A stretch of DNA of 64,000 nucleotides from Prosapia bicincta (GCA_036971475.1 JBAIZL010000002.1:127197033-127261032), one strand, 5' to 3'; numbered from the stretch's first letter, positions 35,051 through 45,073 are shown. A program made the numbers and translations. Notes: a model not told the origin generated them from the sequence alone.

Positions 35051-36849
35051 CTGTGCTGGTCCAACCTCCGTGTGTTTGCTAGGAATTCGAGGAATGCGTA
35101 AACACAGGCTAAGTGAGGGTAAAGCTACTACCCATAAAAAAAACATCTATTCAAATACTGATAACATGTACTTACGTATTGCAGTGGCCTAGCAAGTGTG
35201 CTATCTGCGTCACTAATGCTGGAATCGCTGTCACTAGTAGTATCGTCTGTACTGCTGTCGTCTTGAGCATTAATATTAATTATTAGTTCGTCTATTACAT
35301 CTGATACTATGCCATCAGTTTCCCAGTAGTATTTCTCAAGGTCTTCGACTTTGTTGCAATATCCGATCCAGTCATTTTCTGTCACTTCTTCTATTCCCAG
35401 TTCGGTTAATTCCTGTAGCCTTATTAAACTTAAGTTGCCGTCAGGGTTGTGTTCTCTCTCAAAGTTCTTTATTTTAGCCCAAGCTAGTTCGATAGGGTTT
35501 AGGTCACACATGTAAGGTGGAGTTCTAACGACAGTATGGCCTAAACTACAGAGAAACTGGTCTATTTTAAAAACTTTTTCTTTCGGTCGGTGAATGTTAA
35601 TTAAAGGAATGAGCTTTTCTTTTTTCATTGTTTCGTTACAGTTAATACCACGTTTCCTCAAAAAATTAATCATTTCCATTTTTACTGAATATTTGGTTGG
35701 AAACTTTTCTGCTAGAGCAGAATGATATGGTGCATTGTCCATTATAATTACAGAGGCGGGTGGAATGTTTGGCAAAAGCATCTCTTTGAGCCACTTCTCA
35801 AAATTATTTTGGTTCATTTGACCGTGATAGTCACCGGAAGTGGTTCCTGCTTTATAAAGAAGCTTGGCTCTTTTCACAAATCCATTTTTGCCACCAGTAT
35901 GTAGAAGTATCAGGCGGCATCCTGCTCTATAGTTTTCTGATACACCGAAAACATCATCTGACTGCCAACATTTTTTAACAGTTATATTACTGTCTACCCA
36001 TGTCTCGTCCACGTAAAAAATATCCCTTCCAGATTGACGTAAGGCTTTTATTTGCACTAAATATCTGTGTCGCCATTCCCGAATTTCTATAAGAATTTTT
36101 CTCCTACTACTACACTTTCTCCATTTGAAACCCATTCCTCTTATAATTCTTATCAAAGATTTCTTTCCCCATGGAAAGTGAATTCTTTTTTTCACTATGG
36201 GTAGCAGTTTTCGTGCTGTCGGTACAACCTTTTCACTTTTATAAAAGTCTTGAATTATATTTCTAATGACACACTCATCGAAGTCATCAACAGAAACTTT
36301 TCTGTCATTGAACCTGGTTTTTCTTTTTTTACCAGGCGAGCAGAGCTTACTGCTTGAACCTTGTTCTTTCAAGTGCCTAGCCTCTTTACGGACTTTCAGA
36401 ATAAAATTATCTGACTTTCCACAATAATCTGCTGCTCTTTTTGTGGCCTGTTTTAATGGGAAACGCAATGAATTAGTTTTTGCTTCTTCGTCACATTTTT
36501 CAATTATTTTACTAATTAATGTTCGAGCTTCACTATGTACAACAAAACTTCTTTTACGGCTACTTCCACTTGACGAACTTTGAGACATGACTAACTATAA
36601 TCAACACTAAATTAAAACATCAACACTAATTAAAAATTAAAATTAGTGTTGTATAATTATCAACACTAAACAAAAACACTAGGCTAGACGATAGAAGAAA
36701 CACGCACAATTCTATTAAAACACACTTACACTAGCATAACTGGCCGAATGTTATTTGAAAAGGAATACACGCACATAACAGTTACAAGGCCGTAGCCCCT
36801 CTTCCCCCGCACCTCACCCCGCAAACACACGGAGCTTGGACCCACACAG
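35051..36849 (-). mobile_element. Apparently intact DD82E (Sailor-like) transposon
   Basis: Terminal inverted repeats of 29 bp: the left starts CTGTGCTGGTCCAACCTCCG and the right (inverse) CTGTGTGGGTCCAAGCTCCG, with 3 mismatches in total. TA is present at both borders (35049-35050 and 36850-36851). The 1799-bp element carries one uninterrupted transposase frame. It lies within the piggyBac coding sequence, and joining the flanks at a single TA restores that frame (EEPD to NIDVPP). This is the expected signature of Tc1/mariner-superfamily insertion. Confidence 0.9.
35128..36588 (-). CDS. DD82E-type Tc1/mariner-superfamily transposase
   Basis: Cut-and-paste transposase of 486 residues starting at ATG 36588. 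The N-terminal 190 residues are basic and contain helix-turn-helix-like segments (FPLKQATKRAADYCGKSDN; WGKKSLIRIIRGMGFKWRK). The catalytic domain has D194 (FYVDETW), D284 (IIMDNAPYH) and E367 (CDLNPIELAW). Exactly 82 residues separate the second Asp from the Glu, the spacing reported for Sailor elements. The insertion between them (about 300-345) includes MINFLRKRGINCNETMKKEK followed by LIPLI, which resembles a SAP-like helix pair. The C-terminus is rich in Asp and Ser. No stop or frameshift occurs, unlike all other transposases here, which suggests recent arrival. Expression is unknown. Confidence 0.9.
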   Translation of the reverse strand: MSQSSSSGSSRKRSFVVHSEARTLISKIIEKCDEEAKTNSLRFPLKQATKRAADYCGKSDNFILKVRKEARHLKEQGSSSKLCSPGKKRKTRFNDRKVSVDDFDECVIRNIIQDFYKSEKVVPTARKLLPIVKKRIHFPWGKKSLIRIIRGMGFKWRKCSSRRKILIEIREWRHRYLVQIKALRQSGRDIFYVDETWVDSNITVKKCWQSDDVFGVSENYRAGCRLILLHTGGKNGFVKRAKLLYKAGTTSGDYHGQMNQNNFEKWLKEMLLPNIPPASVIIMDNAPYHSALAEKFPTKYSVKMEMINFLRKRGINCNETMKKEKLIPLINIHRPKEKVFKIDQFLCSLGHTVVRTPPYMCDLNPIELAWAKIKNFEREHNPDGNLSLIRLQELTELGIEEVTENDWIGYCNKVEDLEKYYWETDGIVSDVIDELIININAQDDSSTDDTTSDSDSSISDADSTLARPLQYVSTCYQYLNRCFFYG

Positions 36850-36851
36850 TA

Positions 36852-37220
36852 TCTGGTTCTTCATCCTGAAATCCAGAACTGACATTAAAAAATTGTAAAA
36901 ATCTTTTCCAGTAATTAGTTTTTAGAATTAGTAATGAAGCTTACATTAGTTTTAATTTGACTAAGTAATCATATAGAGTTACCTCAGATTTCTCAATATT
37001 TTGGGAGATGCTTCCAAACACAAGACTACCCGTTGATGGAAAATCACAGAGTCAAACCTCTTTCCAAATTGTAGCTATTGAGGACATCAAACAGTTCACT
37101 ATCATTTTGGAAATCACCTACATTTTCTAAGTCAAAAACATCACCAAGTTCTGAAATATTATCATCCGGAATGAGTAGAAATTGTTCTATGTCTTTGTCA
37201 TCTAAATGTTTCCTATCCAT
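36852..37220 (-). pseudogene. piggyBac-like transposase, first exon and intron
   Basis: An ATG at 37220 (- strand) starts MDRKHLDDKDIEQFLLIPDD and continues acidic, like the N-termini of many piggyBac proteins. A GT donor (AG/GTAACT) is at 36982 and an AG acceptor at 36879-36880, giving an intron of about 104 nt. The next exon reads SSGFQDEEPD up to the nested element. One frameshift near 37040 is needed to connect the frames. Confidence 0.6.
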
Positions 37221-37978
37221 TATTCTAAAAACGTTATTATAAAGAATATCTATTACAAAATATATGTAAAGCTTAAAAAGTACTAAATGTCAAACCAAAG
37301 TTACAACAGCCCACTGTAGAAAAAAAGCAACAAACTTATTTTTATCATAAAAAAATTCACTATTTTGTTTTTACTGTCTATTAGTATAATCACAATGTAT
37401 TTTAGATAAAATAAATGTGATAAATAAAAATATTTATTTTACTTATGAAATGGAGAAAAATAATAAGATCAACTTTCTAGATATAACAATTATAAGACAT
37501 ATTAATTAATTTGTGTACAATTATTGCTATCATTCTTATTAATATTAAAAGTAGAATCCCCAATAATACTTTTAAGAAATTTGAATTAACTAAATATAAG
37601 ATACAAAACACAAGGATATTTTTTATAAAGGAAAATAATTAATAAAAGCTACAGAAAATTAACAGTTAAAAAACAAAACTTTGAGATTATGCAATTCTTC
37701 TACCAGATGACAAATAAAACTGTTTAGGTTTTTTTTTTGGTCTGAGCCCCAAAACCCGCCCAGCCCTCGTGGCAGCCAATCCCTAGCGAGTACCTCCGTC
37801 TCACATGCGCATGCTGGTTATTTGTTGACATATCTGCCATCTAGTGGTAGTTTTGTAAACTATAACAATGTTGCTTTAATACTACACTGGGATTTGTAGA
37901 TAGAATTGATACTTATTTTTTTTTAACAGGTCTAAACTTAATGTTGCTTTTTTGCTATATTGGGTCTGTAAGGGTTAA

Positions 37979-39004
37979 GGGCGTTGTGGTTATGAAACGT
38001 AATATTATGTCTTATTACTCTGTTAAGATGTATCGCGATTTTGTGTGACGATGTGTTATTTATTAGTGGGCGTATTGGTGTTTATGTTCTCTATACTTTT
38101 TGTTTTTATGTTTGCATTAATTATGTTATTTTTTATGGCTTATATTTGCATGAAACATTCCGAAACATGTAAAAAAGCTATTTTCATTGATATTTTTTTG
38201 TGTTTTGTTCCGAAAGAGTTTTTCTTAATTTGAAGTTGGGTAAAATTTTCAGCGCGGAAGTAACAGTGGTGAATAATGAAAATTGCCTTTTTAAATGTTT
38301 CGGAATGTTTCATGCAAATATAGGCCCGGTTTAGAAATGTAAACATTTACCATTTTATCCTTTTATGGCATTTATAAACTTTAGTTTTACTGCAATGTTG
38401 AAAAAAAAACATTTTTTGTGGATATCGTCCTTTTTGGTGGTTTTGAACAATTTTCCAAAATATCGTAGGTTATAAATAACCACAAGATACTGTTTAATGC
38501 ATTGTTCCAGTTATTAATTTCTTTATCACCCAATCTAATCTAACTGAACACCTTTTATTGATATTGTAATATCTCTTTACATTAGTTTCAAATGTTTTTT
38601 GTTTCTTTATTAAGGTTATGTTTTACAAATGACAAATTTATGCATTACCTTATTTTAAAGCAACCTATAACGATTGTTTTTTCCTTAGAACAATGTTTGA
38701 AGTATATACATATAGTAACACATAAGAAACTTTGCTTAGAACCTTTTTTTGTATCTTTTTACATTGAGGTTATGTCTTACAGTGATCAATTTTTAAACCA
38801 GTATTTATGTTTCACCCAAAATAAAATAGATTGTTTCATGTTTAAAGCATTCTTGTAATTGTATTTGTGAAAATGAAAAAAAAATCTAATCCCCTTTTTG
38901 TCAGGTAGGGGAACTTTTCGGAAAAAGTTCGGATAGTTATAAACTATTGTTTAAGTGATTAATAAGATACACGGAACATAATGAACTACAAAATTCAAGA
39001 ATTA
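37979..39004. other. AT-rich DNA to the right of the piggyBac element
   Basis: Contains a foldback (38138-38325) and, at about 38925-39000, a copy of the PLE-terminal sequence (GTTCGGATAGTTATAAACTA onward). No genes recognised. Confidence 0.45.
38138..38325. repeat. Foldback MITE
   Basis: Arms 38138-38185 and 38276-38325 share, in inverted orientation, TATTTGCATGAAACATTCCG and AAAAAGC/AATTTTCATT-like ends. Length about 188 bp, non-coding. Confidence 0.65.
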
Positions 39005-39325
39005 ATACTCTATCGGCCATTACAATTAAACAAGTGACAGGTTATTGAGACATTACTGGTATTAAAACAAAGTCATACCATGTGATGTAGAACCTAGTTG
39101 CGATCATGGAAAAAATAATGAAAATTAGGGCTAAGAATATGACACTCATAAAATTTTACTAATTATAAAATTTGTTGGCAACAACCCATAGCTTATTAAT
39201 TTTTGAAAAAAGACCAAATCACTTCAGAATATATACAAAACATGTTTAAAGCATGTTTTTTCATAGAAGACAACTGTGTTATACTAAATTATGATATAGT
39301 TTCAAAGTATTCTTTTATGATAGCT
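39005..39325. repeat. Direct repeat, copy 2 (right of the piggyBac element)
   Basis: Partner of 32310-32665 in the same orientation. Divergence is considerable, so it is an old repeat family rather than a recent duplication. Confidence 0.55.
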
Positions 39326-39680
39326 TGGTTATAAGATAATATAATAGTCTACCAAGTGTCAATCTTTTTGACAAATGAATTTGCTTTTATTATAGCATAA
39401 GTTTCCATATCACTGCATAATCCAATGTAGTATAATACAGTTGCTTTCTTTCATAACAACAAATGTAGTTTTAAAAATGTTGCGGTTATTGTGAAGTGAA
39501 GTTATTTTTCAATTCAAATTTTTAAAGTTTCACCAAGTTTTACAAACTGTCCATGTTTCTAAAGCCTTTCTTCTTCCCCAGGTATAATTATTTGGCTAAT
39601 ATTGATTGTTACTAGAAAAGAAATAATTATTTAATTTGTACAATCAAAAGATTTTTTTATAAAACAGCTTCATGCCTTAA

Positions 39681-40262
39681 AACGGGCGTTCTCAATCTTT
39701 TTCAAAGAATGTTCCCCTTAATTAAAAATTAAAATTTCTGCATACTCCCTTCTTGTTGGGGAAAATAAAAACACTTTTTACACCAAAAACATAATATATT
39801 TGGAAATATATTTGAAACGCATTATAAAAAGTTAATGAGAATGATGAGCTTGCTTATTTTTACAAAGTTCCTCAATGTTCGGCTCAAGTTTTGTTTAGTA
39901 CAACCTTAAGACATCCTCAACATTAAACTTTTTTCTATACATACTTTTTAGATATATTAACCTCGAAAACCCTGGCTTACATAGATATGTAGTTGAAAAC
40001 CCAATAAGAGTCTTTACAGCAGTATTTGAAATTTCTTGCCACCCCTTTCCAACACTGATCCAAAAATCTAGCATGTAGCACTAGGATATTTTTTTTTAAT
40101 GTCGAATCACATGATAGTTCAATCAGTTGTTCTTTCTGGAATGTTCTTAGGTTGCTCAAAGTTTCAATAGCATCTAACGAAAAGGGGTCACGGATCCAGT
40201 ACAGCGTTTTGTCTGTGGGTGGAAAGTATTCCTCTTCAATGTTAGTTCCAAGTAACATCAAA
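39681..40262 (-). pseudogene. hAT transposase C-terminal fragment
   Basis: Read on the - strand from 40250: KTLYWIRDPFSLDAIETLSN, LRTFQKEQLIELSCDSTLK and CWKGVARNFK, then in another frame GFSRLIYLKSMYRKK and EPNIEELCKNKQAHHSH. This is the dimerisation/C-terminal region of ZBED5/SCAND3-like hAT transposases, where the usual tryptophan- and GFS-containing motifs occur. The left end near 39681 (GTTCTCAATCTTTTTCAAAG) resembles a hAT terminus. It is cut on the right by a Penelope-like fragment at about 40262. Confidence 0.75.
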
Positions 40263-40269
40263 CAAAATA

Positions 40270-40840
40270 GCCCACAAATTCAAAAAAAAAAAAAAACAGG
40301 ATATAAAATAGCATACAAAACTAATAACAAACTACAATACAAAATACATGACACCAACAACTAAGTTAAACTACAAGCACCAGGGATTTACAAATTAAAC
40401 TGTACAGACTGCAACAAACTCTACATTGGGCAAACAGGTTGGAGGTTTAAGCAAAGAGTCGAGGAGAACAACAATTCAGCATTCTAGACAGGACACAAAG
40501 ACATTTACCATAACCTAGAAATCTTACAGATCAACAAAAAAGGACCACATCTCAACACACTAGAACAATGTGAAATTTACAAACATATTAAACGAACAAA
40601 CCTATTACAAATCACACATACTGTTTGATATTATCGAAAACCTGCCTTTGAAACTGTCACTGCATAACCATGCAGAAAATTTAGACACTGAGGAAGATCG
40701 CCACAAAGCGATCGAAAACGTTAGGTCTCAGTAAGTTTATACAAATTTACAAATTTAAACTTCGGATAGTCATAAACTTATTTAGAAATAATTAATTTAT
40801 CTTCACCGAACTTAATGGACTACAAAGTTCAAGAATAGCT
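40270..40840 (+). pseudogene. Penelope-like element 3' end with GIY-YIG
   Basis: A linker (KKTGYKIAYKTNNKLQYKI) is followed by LQAPGIYKLNCTDCNK, LYIGQTGWRFKQRVEENN and HNLEILQINKKGPHLN/TLEQCEIYKH, the complete GIY-YIG nuclease domain typical of PLEs. One TAG interrupts it after SAF, and the frame ends near HTV. A ribozyme-like motif follows at 40683-40726 and then the shared terminal sequence to about 40840. The 5' part of the element, including the RT, is absent. Confidence 0.85.
40683..40726 (+). ncRNA. Hammerhead-ribozyme-like motif in a PLE 3' end
   Basis: Order: GACA (40683-40686), CTGAGGA (40687-40693), hairpin GATCGC-CACAAA-GCGATC preceded by one extra A, GAA (40713-40715), AACGTT, A, GGTC (40723-40726). 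The hairpin stem II has 6 perfect pairs; stem I pairs 3 of 4. The palindromic AACGTT is a minimal stem III, as seen in PLE ribozymes that are thought to act as dimers. Confidence 0.55.
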
Positions 40841-42408
40841 ATCCTTGTAATCATCTTTAGTTTTTCTAAATGAAGGTCTACAGTACAGTATTGATACAAA
40901 AATATGTAATGAATGCCCTAATAATGTTTGTTAATAAAAAAAAGCAAACTTCTGTCAAATGCAAAATACTCAGCATATCCGAAATCCGAACTTTTCCAAA
41001 TCCAAACAGGCTATAGCCCGTTCACTCAATTCAGATTTGAGGGGTTCCACTGTATTATAATATAAAAGTTATTTATTTGTTGTTATCTTTATATTATATT
41101 ATAATTACCTTACATTTCACACCTTTAGGTTTCTACATAATTAAACAATCATATAAATTTAATATCACCTACATTTATTCATCTGACATCCAATTATTAC
41201 GAATTACACCTTCTAATACATTAATATGATGCAGTGACAAAGGTTGATTGGATAACTAATACTACAATTACTGTTAAGGGGGACTCTTGAGGCTTTTGGT
41301 TTTTAATACAATAAAATTTAATAAATACAGTGTTAGACTACTCTCCTTCATTATTTAGGATCTTCTATAAATTAGAAAATTGTGAAAAAAATTTGATTAA
41401 ATTTTATGAAGACAATGAATTTAAATATATTATGAATTTAGTAAGTTATAGAAATCTCTGTTGGCTGAATCTAATATAATAAAGTTTGTACTTATTGATT
41501 GTGCTCCTGGAATTCATTGGTTTTTGGCCATTAACTCTTTCACTTCACTTACACAATAATTAACTTGAACTTTACTTCCTCTTTCTCTTTAAGTATCGGC
41601 TTAATATATTACTCGTCACACTTTTATAAATTCTTTACATAAATAACTAATAAATTCCTTTAACTCTTCTAAATAAAATAATCCCTTTTAAGACATTTTC
41701 TTACAACTTGTCCCCCCCCCCCCTCCTAATACGTCTGCACTTTTTCGAAGTTCCCTAAACTTTGTTCCTTTTGCTCGATGATTTTAGTTTTTAAGAACGA
41801 CCTCAATATCCCCTTTATGTATCTCAAACGAGAGTTAACTTTTTAAAATTTCAAACACATAATGTTTTGCCAACGGTTTCTGCTGGCAAAAACCTGTCCC
41901 TGTCCCGTCCTGTCTCTATTTTGAGTAGAGGCTTAGATTCATTAATGAAACGATTGTTTCGAAACGTGTCAGCAAAATAGCTCTAAAGTATTCTCTTAGT
42001 TAAGTAATAATTACTTGGAGTTAATCAGTGAATTGCAGATGATTACAGAAAGCAACTTTAGATTTATATTATTTTTACAATAAAAACCAGGTGACTTAAT
42101 TTTCATTCTATTTACCTAAAATATTATAAATCCACTATTTTTAGGCTAGTACAATTTAAAAATTCAATTGAAGAATGGAATGTAAATGGTGTTTTAAAAA
42201 ATTTGTCCAATGACAAACACATGCATAGTTAAACTTTTAATAAACTAGTGCACCTTAAAAATAATAAATGTTGAAAATTTACAAGGAAAACAACTGTAAT
42301 CACCACAAAATAACATTACCTATATAATAAGTATGCAATTTAAATGAATTTTTGTAAAACTTTTGTTGACAGAAACTATTTTTACTATAGTACTACAATT
42401 TTTTTCAG
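40841..42408. other. AT-rich DNA before the first exon of copy 2
   Basis: 41030-41052 ends in GAGGGGTTCCACTGTA, similar to a pogo-type right end. 41937-41975 (ATTAATGAAACGATTGTTTCGAAACG..TCAGC) looks like a very decayed ribozyme-like PLE end. A C-run is at 41710-41722. 42015-42055 resembles 17010-17050. No promoter can be assigned with confidence. Confidence 0.4.
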
Positions 42409-42719
42409 TTTTTGATCATGGATAATAAACTTGAATTGGTTAAGCATGAAAATATTAACTTAGAAATTAAACAAGAAGAAATTTCATTTGAGTTAATAGA
42501 AGAAGGAATAAAATCAGAAGTTTCTTGTGAGTTAATAGAAGAACATATAAAAAAAGATGTTTCCATTGATTTATTAGCAGAAGACATTTCTTCAGTTAAC
42601 AAAGAGGAATGTATGTTTAATAGTGAAATCAAAGTTGAAGGTGATGAAACCATAGGCACACATGAACCTATTAAAAGAAAGAAGATAGAATTTTGTTTCG
42701 TTGAAGAAGAAAATTACTG
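42409..42719 (+). CDS. Zinc-finger gene copy 2, acidic first coding exon
   Basis: After TTTTTTCAG (acceptor 42407-42408) a short leader GTTTTTGATC-like stretch precedes ATG 42418. The frame encodes 100 residues beginning MDNKLELVKHENINLEIKQE and ends EEENY plus TG at a GTAAGT donor. The split codon TG+G (Trp) is completed by exon A at 49245, matching phase. The peptide is strongly acidic and carries four psi-K-x-E motifs (VKHE, IKQE, IKSE, IKVE), the consensus for SUMO attachment, and a basic KRKK near its end that could serve nuclear import. Such N-termini are common in zinc-finger regulators. No ZAD or KRAB domain is seen. The equivalent exon of copy 1 is outside the window. Confidence 0.65.
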
Positions 42720-43490
42720 GTAAGTTTGAGAAGTAAAAAAAAAGTCTCTTTCTTGATTAATTTTTCAATGCTTATGTTGTTGCATATTTCATCAGTACAC
42801 AGAAGGATAATATCCTTCATTACCATATTGCTTATATCTATCTATACTTTTACTGCAATAAAAAAACCTCATGCTCTTGGTTTGCTTGAATAAAACTGTT
42901 ACTAAGATACAAAACTAATTAATTTAAAATATGTTTCAATTAATTTACTTGTTTACATTGTGCACAAGTTTGGAATGAATAATGTAATTTGGCAACACTA
43001 CTAAATGTATCATATAGTTTGTATGTCGGGTAGTTGACTATAACACCCGCAGGGGAGTGTAGTAGCCCCACCTACTAAGAGCGTTTGGCGTCCCAGTCAA
43101 ACATACACACTACTGACAACACTCACTTCACTATTACACACTAATATTTTTTCTACAGACATCACATATTCAACACAATCCTTAAACATTTCCACACTTA
43201 CATCTTTTCTTAGGGATTTTTGACTGATCAGAACCATTGCTCGTTAGGAGGACTGAAAAGCCAGAGCTTGACAAATTCTGGTCCGGAATGCTGATGTGAG
43301 CTAGCTCTTTCGAGACGTAAGCGCGGTTACTGGTCCACCAGTCGCTTTGGCCCTTAGTCGGGGAATGTGCGCAGTGCATAGGTGTCGGAGTCTGTGCACA
43401 GTATTACGAGTGCTCGACTGATGCCCATCCAGTCAATCTAAGGAGAAAGCTACAGGCTTTAGAGTTCTGAGGGTTGAAAATGATCTTAAT
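42720..43490. other. Intron with a GC-richer block
   Basis: Most is AT-rich, but 43020-43450 is clearly richer in G and C than its surroundings and contains no recognisable protein. It may be the 5' part of the Jockey-like element that follows or another insertion. Confidence 0.35.
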
Positions 43491-43499
43491 GTGATCCAA

Positions 43500-44740
43500 G
43501 TGTGTACATTGGCCTGCAAGCTTGACACGATGGCTGGCTTGTAAATCATTTATGGAACCAAACAAACTGTCAAATTTGACCTACTCAACACTTTGAAAGC
43601 ATTTGGTATTCAAGTAAATATCCTAGCATTCATCGCTAAGTTCCTGTCAAATAGGTCTTTCCACATTTGTCTTGGAGGCACATATTCCAATAGTTTTGAA
43701 CGGGAGAATGGTGTATCGCAGGGCAGAGTGCTGAGCGTCACACTTTTTGCTGTTGCAATAAATAGTATTACATCTAACATACAATCTCTGGTACATTGTT
43801 CTCTCATTGTAGTTATGTGCCTGCTTGTAGTATGGTAACTGCAGAGAGATCTTTACAGTTAGCGATAAGTAGATTAGAGGAATGGTCAAGGACTACAGAC
43901 TTTAAATTCTCTGCTTCAAAGACCCAATGTGTAGCATTTAGTCGTCATAGGTAATACCAGAAGCCGATCATTTATCTTGATGGGATTCAGCTTCAAACCA
44001 CAGACAGTGTTAGATTCTTGGGTCTTTTATTTGATAAAAGACTGTCACGGATCCCACATATGTGTGATTTGAAGATGAGATGCAACAACAAATATGTTGA
44101 GAGTCCTTAGTGGTACGAATTGGGGAGCAGACAGATCGGGTATGCTTTGTTTTTATCACGCGATAGTTAGATGGCGCATGGATTACGGCTGTCAAGCATA
44201 TTCATCCGCACGACCTACATTTCTGAAAACTTTCGATGCATTTCACCACTCTGGACTTAGACCTGCTTCTGGTACATTTAGAACTAGCCCAATACCTAGT
44301 ATTATTTTTGAGGCTGGAGAACCTGCCCTGTCAATACGACGCCAGATGCTATAAATATCGTTAATTTCCGTTCTTCGAAGTAAACCTAATCATCTGGCAA
44401 CGAAAATGGTCTTTTATAACCAATATACACTTAACTATGATGCACGTCAATGTTCAAAAGTGCCATTCGGCATTAGAACGTTGCGCATAATGGATAACAG
44501 CGAATTGGTACTTCCCACTATGTTCGAACGAATAATGTGCTATCTAACTCCATGGATAATAGAAAAGCCATGTTTCGATTTGTCATTGTCCAGTTATAGG
44601 TTTAATTTACAAGGTAGTTTAAAGGTGGTGTTAAAGGACAATCCCGGGCAGTCGACCGTTAAGTGGTGTCCCTTCGCCACTTCAATATACTATTTAATAT
44701 TTGAATTTAGTTTAAATATTTATTTATTATAGTATAGAGC
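43500..44740 (+). pseudogene. Jockey-like non-LTR retrotransposon RT fragment, copy 2
   Basis: RT segments in several frames: FGIQVNILAFIAKFLSNRSF, FERENGVSQGRVLSVTLFAV (the conserved GVPQGSVLS-type motif), SRLEEWSRTTDFKFSASKTQ, DSVRFLGLLFDKRLSRIPHM, then MLRVLSGTNWGADRSGML and the C-terminal RRQML region, extending to about 44740 with FGIRTLRIMDNSE. Compared with the copy at 7360, 13 bases are missing at about 43816, which removes the catalytic DD. It is therefore an inactive copy. Confidence 0.8.
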
Positions 44741-44865
44741 TATTCATGTTATTTTGTGTTTAACCTATTTAGTTTCTACCTCAAGTGTTATTTTTATTAA
44801 TCACTTAGGCAATAGTTTATGGCTATCCGAACTTTGAATTTAGTAAATTTGTTAAAACTTATTGA

Positions 44866-44909
44866 GCCAGAATGTTTTCGATCGCTATGTGCCGATCTTC
44901 ATCAGTGTC
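44866..44909 (-). ncRNA. Hammerhead-ribozyme-like motif, - strand
   Basis: From 44909 to 44866 on the - strand: GACA, CTGATGA, hairpin starting AGATC and ending GCGATC, GAA, AACATT, C, TGGC. The core is intact; stem I has one mismatch. Confidence 0.5.
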
Positions 44910-45029
44910 TTCTGCTTGGAGATGTTGGGTCAAGCGGTGATGGTTTTAAAGGTAGGTTTTCGATAGTATCAAAGAGTATGTGTGATTTGTATTGTGTTTG
45001 TTCGTTTAATATGTTTGTACTTTGTACTT

Positions 45030-45073
45030 GACACTGATGAAGATCAGCACATAGCGATCGAAAACGTTTTGTC
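45030..45073 (+). ncRNA. Hammerhead-ribozyme-like motif, best preserved
   Basis: GACA (45030-45033), CTGATGA (45034-45040), stem-loop AGATC..GCGATC (45041-45059), GAA (45060-45062), AACGTT (45063-45068), T (45069, expected cleavage after it), TGTC (45070-45073). GACA/TGTC pair fully, the core CTGATGA and GAA are canonical, and one extra A precedes stem II. It is at the 3' end of a Penelope-like fragment, where such ribozymes are known. Confidence 0.6.

Larger units (their letters stand above)
33074..37974 (-). mobile_element. piggyBac-like transposon with TTAA ends, carrying a nested element
   Basis: Left end TTAA (33070-33073) then CCCTTTAAAACCCAAATTAT; right end CCCTTACAGACCCAATATAG (inverse strand) then TTAA (37975-37978). 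The ends agree at most positions over about 20 bases. Subterminal direct repeats (ATGTTGCTTT..ACTACACTG-like) lie at 33268-33290 and 37868-37890. Without the nested 1.8-kb element the length is about 3.1 kb. The transposase on the - strand is broken, so the element cannot move by itself. Confidence 0.85.

Noticed and set aside
34878..35192. 104-codon frame on the + strand across the left border of the DD82E element
   Set aside because: It spans a transposon junction and mirrors piggyBac and DD82E sequence on the other strand.
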